Source: Stereum hirsutum FP-91666 SS1 (taxonomy: Eukaryota; Basidiomycota; Agaricomycetes; Russulales; Stereaceae). From it: a stretch of DNA of 64,000 nt. Shown here in pieces: positions 25,674-38,309 of this stretch. The notes beneath the pieces were generated by a model. It ran no database searches, was not told where the DNA came from, and saw only the letters and a list, made by a program, of their open reading frames with translations. Numbering within the stretch: position 1 is the stretch's first letter; the number at the start of each line of letters is the position of its first letter. Location: assembly GCF_000264905.1 (NCBI RefSeq), contig NW_006763145.1, forward strand, positions 65,261 to 129,260, in the 5' to 3' direction. A program made the position numbers and the translations under genes.

Positions 25674-28184
25674 ATGTATCACAAAGTTTTCTATCCAATT
25701 CTTCGTGTTGCATTTTCGTTGCTGATTCTCAATGGGCTGCAGAGTCTAGCCGCTATCTTATACGATCCATCGCAGCTACCCAAGGAGAAAGTATATGATT
25801 ACATTATTGTCGGCGGTCAGTATTGTCTCCCCCTCTGAGATTACCTCCCTAACCATGGAACATAGCCGGGAATGCTGGAGGAGTTGTTGCCAGTCGCTTG
25901 GCCGAAGATTCATCGATCAATGTTTTAGTGGTTGAAGGTGCGTGCTCAAGTAACTACTTCGCAGTCTGGTATGCATCAGAAACACCGCCGATATGATAGC
26001 TGGAGGCGACGATGTCACGGAAAATCCTATCTCGCAGAGAATCCCCGTTCCTCTAATGGGAATCTCTCTTCGTAACTCCGTCATCGACTGGAACTTCACT
26101 ACCACGAGGCAGAGGGGACTCCATAACAAGAGTATGCACTATGTTCGTGGGAAGGTACTCGGGGGCTCGACGACCCTCAGTAAGTTATCACCAGTATACG
26201 TATTACCGGATCGATTCCAGAGCTAAGGAATTCTTCTCTGGAAAAAAGATCTCATGACTTATACCCGTGGTTCCGCCGACGACTATGATCGACTGGCAGC
26301 AGTAACTGGCGACAGTGGCTGGAGCTGGAGCAAGTTGGAACCATATATGCGTAAAGTACGTCTGATCAAATGTATATCCTCACGGGTGGTACAATCTCTG
26401 AGACTTTCTACAGCTTGAGGCTCTCACCGTTCCCACAGACGGGCACGATACTACTGGTCAAATCCTCCCGTCTGCGCATGGTTTGAGCGGCCCATTGTCG
26501 ATTTCCCTCCCAAATCATCCGCTAAGTGTTGACGATCTTATAAGGAAAGCCACGCAGGAACTGTCTGATCGGTTTCCTTTTAACACCGATATGAATAATG
26601 GAAATCCCATCGGGGTTGGTATGTGAAGCTTTTTCAGCTGTTTTTTCCAGCTGTCTCGACTGAATGTTACGCTAGGCTTCAACCAAGCGACAATCAGGAA
26701 TGGGACCAGAGAAAGCGTCACTACTTCATATATTCGACCTGCTCTCGCTCGCGGCAATAACCTCGACATCTTACTCAACTCCCAAGTTCTCCGGATTGTA
26801 CCATCGGCGCACATCGCCAATATTCCTTCGTTTCGTACAGTGCAGTTTGCTAGGGAGCGCAATGGTAAGCTCTAGATTGTGTGAATCTCTACCCAAAAGT
26901 CCAGTATCTCACAATTTTTCAGCTTCGACGTATAGCCTGACCGCTCGACTAGAGGTTATCGTCAGTTGCGGTGCAATATCTACCCCGCACCTATTGCAAC
27001 TCTCGGGTATCGGCGACGCTACGCAACTCAAAGCTGCGAACATTCGTCCCATCGTTCCTCTCCAACATGTTGGTAAAAATCTGCAAGACCATCCTTTGTT
27101 TACACAGCCATATCTTGTGAACGAAGGCAATGATTTAGACCAGTTTATCCACAACGATACATTCCAAATACAAGCGCTAGACGAATGGCATCGGACAAGA
27201 AAGGGAATTATGGGTCTTTCGTTCTCCAGCATGACAGGTTGGCTACGCTCCTCTGCACTCAACTCTTCTTTGGACCAGAGCGCTGGATCGAGGAGCCCTC
27301 ATTTTGCGATGATCTTCACCGTGAGTCAACCGCTGCGCTCCTTGCCTGGTGTAGAATTAGATCTCACCTTTGTTTAGCCGACATTCGTCACGGCCGAACT
27401 CAAGCATAGCAGCAATCAAGGCTTCCTCACAATCTCGAATATTGTAGCATCACCTGCATCGCGTAAGTGACCCATCTGTGTAAACAATGAATAAAAAGGC
27501 TAATGCTAAACAAAGGTGGTTCTGTCTCTATCGTCTCTTCCGATCCGTGGTTGCAGCCCGCTATCGACTTGAACTTACTCGACTCCGACTTTGACATACA
27601 ATGCATGAAAGAGGCCGTGCGAGCCTCCCAGGAGTTTCTCGAGGCTCCTTCCCTCTCCAGCTTTGTTCATAGACCTTTTGGTGGTGCGCCCGCACATTTC
27701 ACTCAACTCACCAGTTGGCGCAACCAAACATGATACTGACTGTCATCCTTGCTGTGGCTCAAGGGCTGGCCGACGTCTCTTCTGAGAGCGAGTTAGAAGA
27801 TTATATCCGCGCAAACACAGGCACAATACATCATGCTGTCGGCACAGCGAGAATGTCCGGTTGGGGATCGGGCAACGGTGTGCTCAATCCTGACCTAACT
27901 GTGGTAGGGACGCACGGCTTGCGCGTCGTTGATGCATGTATTTTTGTATGTACATCCCTAAACTGCGAGTTCGAATACCTACTCTCATTGAGACATTCTC
28001 CCTTCGACAGCCTTTTCAGATAGCAGCTCACCCCATGGGTCCCGTTTATATCGTGGCTGAGCGAGGTGCAGATATCATCAAAGCGGCGAGACTTGCCGTC
28101 CAGGAGACGATCCCTGCGGAGAACGCTGGTGATGGCGTTGAAGAGGGTAAACTGCATCCATCTCGGTCTAATGAAGAATTATAG
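25674..28184 (+). CDS. GMC oxidoreductase 2 (aryl-alcohol-oxidase-like)
   Basis: FAD-dependent GMC enzyme resembling aryl-alcohol oxidases. It starts MYHKVFYPILRV with a hydrophobic leader. The FAD motif YDYIIVGGAGNAGGVVA is formed across the first intron. Then come VRGKVLGGSTTL (signature 1), YTRGSADDYDRL, and GAISTPHLLQLSGIG, a textbook signature 2. The C-terminus has NTGTIHHAVGTARMS with the catalytic His, RVVDACIF, then AAHPMGPVYIVAERGAD with the second His, as in active aryl-alcohol oxidases. About a dozen introns are needed; one near 27.7 kb joins RPFGG to LADVSSESE. It appears intact. It is clearly more distant from GMC1 and GMC3 than they are from each other, so it was probably recruited separately. 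It could oxidise an allylic or primary alcohol of the sesquiterpenoid. Confidence 0.85.
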
Positions 28185-28841
28185 AACCGTGTATGAATGC
28201 ATGCGATTCATAACGATAATCCTGCTTCCGGCTTAGCTTGCGTCCAAAGTCAACGTTACGTTCCGATCCCGAGTACCCTCACGATGGCATTTTCTCCATC
28301 CCACTAGAATTCTCCGCGTCTAGACACAACCGTACGGCATGTTGATAAGGTCGTGAGTAGTTGAGATTTTCTCTCAGCCTATAACTCGTTTGTGTGTGTG
28401 GTCTGCAAACCATCTGAATTCTTTAAAGGGCTGATATCTTGCCCGAGCCTTGTGAACCAAAGTGTAGGGTTTCGCCTTGAGTTCCGATCACATCTCCAAT
28501 GGATCAAGGACCAGTCCACCTGGTTACATGATTATAGCATGGGTTGAGATATCATGGTCCTTGGCTGCTTTTGGCGGTAAATGGCGAGGCGTAGCCTTAT
28601 GTTGCTTTTATAGATACCGTGGTTTGAAGTGCGACCTCTTGCACGAGCATTAACAAATGGAGAAATCAAGACCCACTTCACTCCCCGGGATGGCTGAACA
28701 ATCATCTACGCCGCGGAATGATATCGGATGTCAACATACTTCCAGGGAACATACGATGACAGAGTGTGCCAAATGGCTGCTTAACTGCCAGAAAACCGGG
28801 GACCCTCACCCAAGCTCTTCGTTCGCCCCACTATTATCGCC
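28185..28841. other. Intergenic, no gene supported
   Basis: About 0.66 kb between GMC2 and the NmrA-like gene, both on the plus strand. Presumed terminator of the first and promoter of the second. No feature recognised. Confidence 0.45.
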
Positions 28842-29928
28842 ATGACCACTTACAGAAGATTCGCAGTTGCGGGGGCTGGGAATGTTGGAAAAGCCATTGT
28901 TAATGAGCTTATGAATCAGAAGCTTGCTGGCCAAGTCGACGACATAGTCATTTTGACCCGTGAGACGAAGGTGAGACATCATCGACATTTCGTTCTAAAT
29001 TTTTATGAATTATGCATGCCATTGCTAACCGGAGATGTTTCTGTAGGGGTCCGACAAGAACAGTACGGCGACAACGGCTACAGAAGCAGCTCCAAGAGTT
29101 GTGGTCGTTGATTATGCCTCAGTTCCTTCCCTCCAGTCTGCGTTAGCCAATGTAGACGTCGTCGTCTCCACGCTTGGATACGCCGCAATATTTACCGAAC
29201 AGATTAATCTGGCTTCTGCCTGCGAGCCTGCTGGTGTCACGTTATTTGTCCCGTCACAATATGGTCTCCCTGGACGCACTGGGATCCCCACTGATTCGGA
29301 GTTCAGAGCAGTCCTCGGGAGCGTCGGTACCACCGTATTCTATACCGGCGTGATCTCGGACATGCTCTTCAACGAGTCGTGAGTGTCTGGGTTCTGTTCT
29401 CCAGCCTTCAGTTCGTTTTTGCATGAAGTTTAATGCACCTGCTCAACCTGTTGAAGGCCTTATGCAGGCTTGATGTTGCGCACGGGGAGCGTCATTATTC
29501 CCGGAGATGGGAGAGCACTCATCTCGTTCACATCTCGTGGCGATGTCGCACGATTTGTAGCGCACGTCCTGACTACTCTTCCTCCGTCGAAGTTGATCAA
29601 CAGGGAGTTCCGCGTGGAAGGTGAACGTACTGTACGCAATACTTGTCCTCACCTTCTTAACGTTGGCTTATCATTTTTTCGTTACTTCGTACAGTCGCTG
29701 CAAAGTATCGTCAACGGATATCAAGAACGCATGGGAAACTCGCTCGCAGTCAACTATCTTCCCGTATATGCTCTTAGAGAGGCGGTCGAAAAGAACGTAG
29801 GGGACGTTTTAAGCCACATTCGCCTGGCTTGGGCCTTAGGTAAAGGTGTAGTAGGCGAAAGGGACGAGTTGGATAACTACGAATATTCGGATTGGAATCC
29901 TGCAACTGCTCTGGATGTTATCGTATGA
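28842..29928 (+). CDS. NmrA-like / isoflavone-reductase-like oxidoreductase
   Basis: Atypical SDR of the NmrA/phenylcoumaran-benzylic-ether-reductase group, expected to bind NADPH. The start MTTYRRFAVAGAGNVGKA contains the GxGxxG-type dinucleotide motif. It continues with VVSTLGYAAI, LFVPSQYG (family hallmark FVPSxxG), then after a short intron SPYAGLMLRTG, VIIPGDGRALISFTSRGDVARFVAHVL and a C-terminal DWNPATALDVIV. Three introns are enough and the model is intact. Proteins of this group either reduce small aromatic or enone substrates or act as redox-sensing regulators; the sequence cannot decide. Its position between two oxidase groups suggests a reductive tailoring step. It would be soluble and cytosolic, with no leader or membrane helix. 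Confidence 0.83.
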
Positions 29929-30414
29929 TAGACACACGCTTACTCGACGTCGAGGAGGCAGGTGTATGTACAGCTACTTACTGCCGCATTCGCTGAATAT
30001 GACGATGCAAAGGATTCAATGCCAGAATTCTTTTCACAGATGACCTGAGTATAGAGTCTCACGGAGAAAAATAGCTTCAACATACTAGTAATACTTGATT
30101 CCTGCCAAGTACTCTGGTGCGACCGAACTCAACAGTACGAGAAACCTTCAGACTAAGTAACAGTGTCATTGACCACCTTCGCTCATCCAAAACAAAACTT
30201 GGACATGTAGTATGATTGAACAACCAAAGATTCGGGCATCGCCAATGTCCCAGAACACCACTTAGCGAGAACTATAAATCAGTTTGCTCAGCATGCCACC
30301 GCCACAGTCCTCGTCACAAAGCCAGCAAGTGGTTTAATCAGATCTGAGCCAAAATACGGTAAGCATGGTTAAAGAGCGACAGGTGAAAAATATGGGCCAT
30401 CGTGTCTTACCACT
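29929..30414. other. Intergenic between convergent genes
   Basis: The NmrA-like gene (+) and P450-1 (-) converge across this 486-nt stretch. It is A+T-rich, presumably both 3' UTRs, with no gene seen. Confidence 0.45.
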
Positions 30415-32335
30415 TCAGTAGCCTACATCCTCGATAGCCTGGTCAAGAATCGCTGTGGCATCGGAGAATCTGGGCTGGAAAGTGCATCTGAACGGTTTGG
30501 GACGACTGGTATACCGTACTTTAGTCCTATGAACGTCGAGGAAGAAATACGAGAAGACATACATGATCAAGCCCTCTTCGTCTACATCCTCACGGCTGGG
30601 CACGGTGACCTTGCCCTCATCATCGGCCGCGGGTCCGATAGTCGACGACCACAATACCACGGCAATGAAGATGAATAGAGTATTCTCGGCCGCATGTCTT
30701 CCCATACAAACTCTTCTCCCGAACCCGAAAGACCAATGAGTGTCGCTTTTTTTTTCGTTAGCCTCCGTACCATGCTCCAAAAACCTGGCCGGATTGAAGT
30801 GCGCTGCATCAGCACCATAAACCTCCGGATTGTGGTTCATCTCCCAGACGTTCGGTAGTAACATGGTTCCTTTTGGGATGAAGTACCCGTCGTACCAGTC
30901 ATCCTGCATGCATCTGTGAGGGGCGCCCATCGGAAAGGCAGAGCTCCATCGCAACGATTCAGTCACCATGCAGCGGATGTAGGGCAAGGCTCCGAAGTCG
31001 CTAAATGAGGGTAGACGGGAGCGGCCGACAACGGTGTCGAGTTCCTCCTGGGCACGCTGCTGAGTGTGTGGATAGGAGATCATCGCGAGAATCCACCATG
31101 CCAGAATGGAAGACGTCGTATCAGACCCTGCGGCGCTTTGTACGAAAGTGAGACAGAAATAAGCAGTGTACTACGAATGGAAGAATAAAACGGGACGCAC
31201 AACATCGTTCCAGCTAGCCAAGCTTTCTCCCTCCCAGAGAGATTGCTAGAGGTGGGTCCTTCGAGAAGACTGAGAGCGTAGCTTGGACGCGACATCCCAT
31301 TTGCCTGAACTATCGTGTGAGTAGATGCCCAATAAAAAAGAGAACGGACAGCCGCCACCTCACGAATGACGATCTCGTTTAGCAGATTCTGGAACACGGA
31401 GGAGTCATATTCGTGCCAGTCTTGAGCAGTCCGCTTCCACCCCGCGAGTCTGTCCATGTTATATGTCAGCAGAAGGGAAGCACTATGAGTTCATGTCTCC
31501 AGAGTGGACTCACGAGCGGGGAATCTTCTGCATCCAAGGAAAGAATTGCACAAGGTGAGCGCCCGGAGAGGCCGCACTTGTCACTCTCGCTGCTTGATCG
31601 TTGATTTGCCTCACGGCGGGATCTGTTTCAGATGCAATGCGGTTGCCATAAATTATGGACATTGTTACAGATGCCACCGAGCGACGGCAATGAGCATCCC
31701 ATCGCAACGGGTCTAGCAGTATATCATGGGCAAGATACATTGCTTCGATGGTTTGCTTGGAGTGGTAGTTCGCCACAAAGCTTTTGCTGAGGCCCTCCAT
31801 GCCCGCACGGCGTAACTTTCTCCATCTGAAGTGCGCCAACTGCTTGAGCCACGCCCGGAACACAAGGAAGAGAGGTGAAAGAGAGAAAATAACAACGTAC
31901 ACGTCATTGTAACGACTGAGGCCCAACGCAAGGCCACCTGAAAGTAACTCGCTGGCCACATAGCTAGGAGGTCTGTCCGAATATATGCTGGCCCGACGAT
32001 CAAGGAGATCCGCCGCTATCTTTGCCGAATTGATAACAACGATAGGCTGCCCAACAATGTTTAGATATATTATATCACCTGGAAAACAATATATCCATGT
32101 AGCGTTTGGTGCATCGAGAGTAGACCATGGGCGTACCAAATTCTCTTCGGAGGTCACTAAACTTCTTCCACTGGCGAGCACCCAGGTCTCCAATGTTGCC
32201 TAGTAAAGGGACTCCTTTTGGGCCAGGAGGTACTTGACGCCACGGGCTGCGACTGTAGCGAACATAACAATAGGCAGCTAGACTGACCAGGAGAAACACC
32301 CCGGCTTGAAAAGACGAAGACGACGAAGAAATCAT
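30415..32335 (-). CDS. Cytochrome P450-1
   Basis: Microsomal class II P450. The start MISSSSSSFQ leads into a membrane anchor (VFLLVSLAAYCYV), then a proline hinge (QVPPGPKGVPLLGN). Conserved blocks follow: DIIYLNIVGQP, SIYSDRPPSY, PGAHLVQFFPWMQKIP, the I-helix AGSDTTS oxygen-activation motif, the K-helix ESLRW (ExxR), HFNPARF (PERF region) and the haem loop FGFGRRVCMG with its Cys ligand. The last intron joins EGLI to RPKPFRC, and the protein ends AIEDVGY. All essential motifs are present. It is paralogous to P450-2, -3 and -5 and lies in tandem upstream-to-downstream with P450-2 on the minus strand. It would hydroxylate or further oxidise the sesquiterpene skeleton. Confidence 0.9.
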
Positions 32336-33497
32336 GATGTTACACCGCAATTTTGCTATAGCAGCGGTAGTTACTTCGACTGTATCACGCTGAGTACGTG
32401 TACTTGTATAGTGAACTCGCAGGCCATTCCTGCTGGAGGAAGTCGACGGTTCTGTCCGAGAGATATTATTGTCGTGAGAATGAGAATCCCGACACGCACT
32501 CATCGCATAATCGATCAAAAGCAATGCGTACCTTTTCGAATGGAGCACAGAGTGGATCTTGACCGGTTGACCCTTCACGAGATGGAAGTATACTGAACTC
32601 AGAAAAACGGGTATTGCATCAGAAAGACGTGACGTGAAACCTTATTTGAATCGACATCAATTTGTGTCTCCAAGCGAAGGCCGCCGCGCCTCGAAGTGAT
32701 AGTGAGGTGGATATTTTACACAAGGATCAGCTGCAATGCGCGCCACTAAACTCAAGCGTCAGGAGCTACCCAGCCGGAGGAAGGACGGCGGCATAAGGTA
32801 CTCCAAAAAGGCAGGTATGGTAAGAATATCAAACTTAATCGCCAGCTTGAAGACCTTCGGGACATTGAAGACCAATGGACCACCTCATGGCGTGAGTGTG
32901 AACTTTGGTACGACTAGTAGGTAAAAAGATGAGTGCGAACCACTTACAGAAGTCCTGGAATTTAGACCCGAAAGCTGAACATTGTTCCTCGGCTCACCCG
33001 GTGAAACCATAAGTTTAATTGTCCGGACCGATGGAGATAGCATCTTGTGTTCTAGAAAGTGGACCTTCGAGCACGAGTGCCTCCGAGTATACTATTTGCG
33101 AGCTAAGATCGCTATTGGGCTTACCTAGACGGTTTGACAAAAAGTGCGATCTGATGGACCTGCGCAAAGGGACATCATTTGTGCATAATCGCACAAGAGA
33201 CAGCACCTCTATTCCTCTCTACGGAATAAAGAGGCCATATGGTAGCACGTAGATAGCGGCTCTTGAAGCGGCTATGCAGCTCACGCCTAGTTGGTTGTTG
33301 ATTGCGACTCCTCTATGAATTCGAAGTACTAAACAGCAAATCCGAAACTGTTTTTAGGGACTAAAAAGGCACTGAACGTTTTTTCGCTGAAGTAGAAGGA
33401 GGTACCCCCTAGATTCATTCACACAGATTCAACTCATAGTAGAAGCACAAGCACCTACATGAAGACTGCAATGTTAATGATTGTATCATTTACATGA
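32336..33497. other. Intergenic, no gene supported
   Basis: About 1.16 kb between the tandem minus-strand genes P450-2 and P450-1. It should hold the P450-1 promoter. Small frames at 32736-32924 and 33019-33252 do not match P450 exons or any family I know. Confidence 0.4.
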
Positions 33498-35411
33498 TCA
33501 ATTAACTAAGAGCCCTTCCAGAGCGTGAGTCAGTAAGACTGGTGCTTGCGCGAAACGAGGCTGAATGTGACAGTTGAACGAGGCGGGACGCCTACGAAGA
33601 CAACATTAGACGAGATGAGAAATCTATAACAATGAAACATTACTCACACAACGATACCATCTTCAACGCAAGCATCGACTCCTAAAGGTAGGGCATCTAT
33701 GTTGCCTCCCGTCCCCTCACTGATGTCCATCGCCCATAGAACCATAGCCATGTTGATGAACAGCGAGTTGTTGGCGACGTGTCTCCCAACACAGATCCTT
33801 CTACCAAAACCGTAGGAGACGTGTCCTTCATCCTTGGCGTAGACGGAAGTAGCCTTCAAATTACCCTGTTCGTCGAGGTGCCGCGATGGATCGAATTTTG
33901 CAGCATCGTTTCCGTAGACGTTCGGATCGCGGTTCATTTGCCATACATTCGGTATGATAATCGTCCCGGACGGAATAAAGAAGCCGCCATACCAATCGTC
34001 TTCGGTGGTAGAATGGGCGAGCCCGACTGGATCAACAGGACGCCATCGAAGCACTTCCTTGAGAATGGCGCGTATAAAAGGTAGGTGGTCGAAATCGTCA
34101 AAGGTCGGAGGTCGAGAGCGACCAACGACGGTGTCGAGCTCTGTCTGTGCTCGACGTTGGACATCCCGGAAAGCGGTCATGGCGAGCAAGAACCAGGACA
34201 TAACAGCAGAGGTGGTCTCCGCTCCGGCGGCGCTAGTCACAAATTGTTAAGTTGAGAGTGGAGTTGGGGAGATACGAGGCGAGCTCACGTACTACATAGT
34301 TCCAGCAGTCCAAGCTTTCTCAGACTCAGACAAGCCGCTTTGCGCTTCTCCCTCAAAAAGGCGCACGCAAAAGTTTAATCGTGTGTCTCCTTTGGCCTTC
34401 AGTAATGCTTAGTTTCTATGCAGTATCGAAGAAGAAGCAAGGATAGTATTCACCATACGAGTACGAACTGAGCCAAGAAGGTCTTCGAACATCTTCGAGT
34501 CATGCTCGTACCATTGTTCAGAGACTCTCTTCCACTTTGAAATGCTGGGCAGGATGCGTTGATTATTCTGCATTGAATGAAGTAAATTGTTCTGACTTAC
34601 CTGCTGGGAAAATGGCGCAACCATGGCATAAATTCGACCAGGTGAGCTCCAGGAAGATTGGCCCTGGTCAAACGGCTGACGTGGTCGTTAACACTGGTTA
34701 CTGAAGAATCGTTGTCGGTAGTCACTGGAGATGTCCCGTACACAACTGCCATGAGCGACGAAGCTGCGTTGCGGCGAAAATGTGCATTCCACGACTGTGG
34801 TCGAGAGATCAAAGCAGAGGAGAGCAGCATCGCTTCCAAATGCTGGACCGGGCGATATCCTTTAGATATAGTCCGGTTAAAACCTTCGTGGGTAGCCTTC
34901 CGAATTCTTTTCCATCTGAGAAATGGGATTTCAGAGGCTTGGGGGTACTTTTAAGGTCATGGGAACGTACAATTTTGTATAGGAAAGAAAGACGAGAACC
35001 TTTCCTCCTGTGAGAACCTCTGCGACTATCAATCGAGGTCTTCCAGATGTCTTAGAGGAATGGCGATCCAGCAGGTCTGCCGCTACTTTCTGAGAATTAA
35101 TCACGACGATGGGTTGACCAGCCGCATCAAGGTAGATGAGATCCCCTGAAAAACAGGTTGGTGTATATCGTGGGATGCATATAAAGCTTATGCGTACCAA
35201 AGGTAGTTCTCATGTCGGAGAATGAGAGCCATTGCTTGCTGCCGAGTTGAAAGAGGTTGCCTAGGAAAGGAAGACCCTTGGGGCCCGGTGGAAGTTTACG
35301 CCATGGACTACGTCGGTACTGACGAGCAAGAGAGCCAAGAAGTACAACAACTGCAGTAGTGCCAAGTAAAGAGAGGAGCGAGTTGTCGCCTAGAACGCGT
35401 TTCAGGGACAT
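33498..35411 (-). CDS. Cytochrome P450-2
   Basis: Microsomal P450 of the same subgroup as P450-1, -3 and -5. It starts MSLKRVLGDNS, with a hydrophobic anchor (LLGTTAVVVLLGSLA) and hinge LPPGPKGLPFLGN. Later blocks are DLIYLDAAGQP, KLWKRIRKATHEGFN, PGAHLVEFMPWLRHFP, AGAETTSAVMSW (I-helix), KEVLRWRPVDPVG (ExxR), KFDPSRH and haem loop YGFGRRICVG. The final exon begins VRPASFNC and ends EGLLVN; the model is intact. One block differs from its relatives: the usual YSDRP is replaced by SSKTSGRP, so substrate-recognition site 1 may have shifted. It shares a 412-nt divergent promoter with the BBE-like oxidase, which suggests co-expression. Confidence 0.9.
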
Positions 35412-35823
35412 GATGTTCTCTGATAGGAGCCAGTAGTAACGAGTTCTGATGCAGAGTTATAAGAGAGCGGGCGGCTGAGGCTTTTGTACTTACCATGCAT
35501 CCCCGATATCAGCGATTGGAGTTCGGCGTGAACTACGAATTGTAGTAGTATGTCGCGAGAGCGGGAATTATTTGTGTGGGACCCATCATGCCCCGCGGGG
35601 TGACAGTATCGACTAATGTGGTGAATAGTTACATCATGAGAGGCACCCCTTAACGAGCTCAGTCCCCATTCGGAGATCTTGCGGAGTTTATAGTCGCCGG
35701 CCACTGCCACGGTATTGGCTTCAGCAAAAAGCCATAATCACGAGAAGGCCCTTGTTATAAGCCAGGCCTCCGCTCTCTCAACATGGGATGTCAGCAAGCG
35801 CTGCCAGTCCTCGTCCGCACAAC
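35412..35823. promoter_or_regulatory. Divergent promoter between P450-2 and BBE-like oxidase
   Basis: These 412 nt separate the start codons of two divergently transcribed genes. A perfect 10-bp palindrome, CCCCGCGGGG, lies at 35591-35600 near the centre. That is the kind of symmetric GC-rich site a dimeric zinc-finger factor could bind, but no factor is known from this window. Confidence 0.45.
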
Positions 35824-37949
35824 ATGCATAATCTTTCCATATTCTTTGCTATTCTGAGCGCGATTCTGGGCCTGTTATTTAATATCTCTCCGGATGCTCT
35901 GGTTATATTGTCGACTCCCCGAGGCGACAAGGGTCAAGGCGGCGAGCTTGACAACATCAGGCATGTTTGCAGTGTTCTTCCTCAAATATTATCATCTCCA
36001 GCCTTTGTAGCCTGGCCAGGTATTCGATTCCTTTATTTCGAACATTCTGACCTTCACTGAAAATGCGATATCGAAGGGTCAACTGAATTTGACGAGGACA
36101 TCTATCATTGGGCGAAGTCAGGCTCAGAGGTGGCGACTTGTTCTGTACGGCCTGGAAATACGCAAGACCTTGGAAAGCTAGTGAGTGCCGTCATGACTGA
36201 CATCAGGTGTTTCGAACCTCGCTCTGAATGATTTGGAGCTCCAATTACTGCACTGGACTAAGACGCCTTTTGCGGTACGTTGAATCCTAAAAACACGATG
36301 ATTTGTACCCGAATCTCAACATGAGCCTGATAGGTTACCGGTGGAGGACACTCCCTCAATCCAGGGTTTTCATCCACGCCTGGAGTGCATATATCCATGT
36401 CTCAGTTTGACCGTCTGAAATACAATCCAAACCTGCAGACCATAGAGATTGGAGCCGGTCTGACCTGGGACAATGTTTATGATCTGCTCGTCCCGCTGGG
36501 GTATACTGTTGCTGGGGGACGTGTCCGAGGTGGTGTCGGGGTCGCCGGGTTCATCCTTGGTGGAGGTATATATTCGCTTACCTGAGCGGTCCCAGCTGCT
36601 CAATACCTATATCTACAGGTCTATCTTGGATAACCAACGAGCGCGGTTTGACCATCGACACTTTGTTAGCTTGTGACATCGTTCTCCCTAACGGCACGGT
36701 ATACACCGCATCAGACGAGAGTCATCCCGATCTCTTCTTTGGGTTAAAGGTATGTCTGTCAACAGTTTTGTTTGAGCGAACCAGTGCTGATGGATAAATA
36801 GGGTGGTTTGAATAACTTCGTAAATTACTAGTTCCTGCAATCCTGGAACATCGTTAATGACTTCAAATTTCAGGGCATCGTCACTCAGTTCACGCTGAGG
36901 GTATTCCCTCAAGGCAATATTTGGGTACGTGAACACAACACTGCTACTAGTGAATGCCATTTTTTCATCGTGTTACATGGTTCTCAGGGCGGCGAAGTCA
37001 TTGTCCCAGAAACAAGCATCCAGCAGGCTACTACAGTCATCGCAAAGTATGCCGCTACCGTCAGTGATCCAAAAGCAACCGTGAATATCATCTTCGAGTA
37101 TGCTGAAGGCCAGGTACGTCCCGATTTTTTCTGCTGATCACGTGAACACAGCCTGTGCTCACGAAGATTCAAGATGTCCACTATCGTCATATTGTTTTAC
37201 AACGGACCTCAACAGCCACAATACCTGTTTGATGAGATGCTCGCCATTCCGGGCGCGGTTGTTCATGTTTCTTCCATGCATTTCTCTGCTCTTCTCGGAG
37301 CTGGTCAACCTCGGCGTACACCTCGGCGGTAAGGGCATCTAGTGTCACTATCATATCTCAGCTTTATAATCACTCATATTGCGACTATATGGTTGCTGGA
37401 TAGGATACAACACGTAGCGCCAATACAGCGATGGACGCCCTCCATCCTCAGTGCGATCGGCAACGAGACCATGGTATCGGTCTCCTGTTTGACTCTCGGG
37501 TCGATTTATCTGACATTCTCCCTATCGTAACCGAACTGCTATCTCTCATATAGTTCTGGGGTAGCTACCTCGAGCAGTACCACTCCGGGCATTTCTTTGA
37601 CTACGTCGTCGAGATCTTTTTACCTGACTACTACAGCCACGGAAAGCCCTCCGCCTGGCCCGCCGACCGCTCCGTGGTGCACTTCCCGCTCAATATTGCG
37701 TTTGCGTGGTTCGACGAAAAGGAGGATGCGGCGGTCCATTTTGCACTTCAGGAGACGGTTGCGAAGATAAAGTCAGATGCAGAGGCCGAGGGACAGGTAC
37801 TGGCGGACGCGTCTTTGTACCCCAACCTCCCTATCATCGGCACACCAATAGAGGAGATGTACGGAAAGAATTTGGAGGTACTACGAGCCGTTAGAGCACA
37901 GTATGATCCGCATCGCGCGATGGACTTGACTGGTGGCTGGCACTTTTAG
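35824..37949 (+). CDS. FAD-linked oxidase, berberine-bridge-enzyme-like
   Basis: PCMH-type FAD oxidase. The start MHNLSIFFAILSAILG gives a good signal peptide; an upstream in-frame ATG (35788) is less likely. After intron removal the frame reads AWPGSTEFDEDIYHWAKSG, CSVRPGNTQDLGKL, TKTPFAVTGGGHSLN (the His that usually binds FAD covalently), ETIEIGAGLTW-type FAD-domain strands, GGVGVAGFILGGG, GLKGGLNNFGIVTQF and FEYAEG. A late exon gives FWGSYLEQYHSGHFFDY and the end MDLTGGWHF. About eleven exons are needed. The Cys that makes the second flavin bond in true BBEs is not evident, so attachment is probably monocovalent. It could carry out a two-electron oxidation such as alcohol to ketone or a dehydrogenation. 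Confidence 0.84.
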
Positions 37950-38309
37950 ACACAGGCTATCTGTATTACTAGATGCGAGTCGAGATAGTGAAGTGGCACA
38001 TTACAGTGTCAGTTGATACCGGTGCACGACACGCATAAACACGCTTCAAGGTTATATGCATAGCATAGATATAATGCATTATTCGCTCTCTTTGACTGAA
38101 AGGAATAAGCTCACACATCATCAAAAACGAAAGGGAGGTCTGAATTGAATATATGAGAGGTGAGTCGCGATGGTAGAATACAAGACATCCTGAACAGCAT
38201 TGTGGGGCACTAAAGACGATTTCATTTACCCACGCATACTCATGGACATGATCATTGAACACCCATGGTTGGAGTCAGGCCTGAGAAAGCAGATCAACAT
38301 TGGATTGCT
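37950..38309. other. Intergenic between convergent genes
   Basis: The BBE-like gene (+) and GMC3 (-) converge here. No gene is seen; the stretch is presumably 3' UTR. Confidence 0.45.

Noticed and set aside
27670..27770. Apparent truncation of GMC2 after SWRNQT
   Set aside because: A GTGCGC donor after RPFGG and an AAG acceptor before CTGGCC restore the expected GLADVSSESE sequence.
27960..27985. tRNA B-box-like GAGTTCGAATACC
   Set aside because: It lies in a GMC2 intron, with no A box or cloverleaf-forming sequence at the right distance.
32736..33252. Short frames between P450-1 and P450-2 considered as P450 relics
   Set aside because: None contains a P450 motif (hinge, ExxR, haem loop) on either strand.
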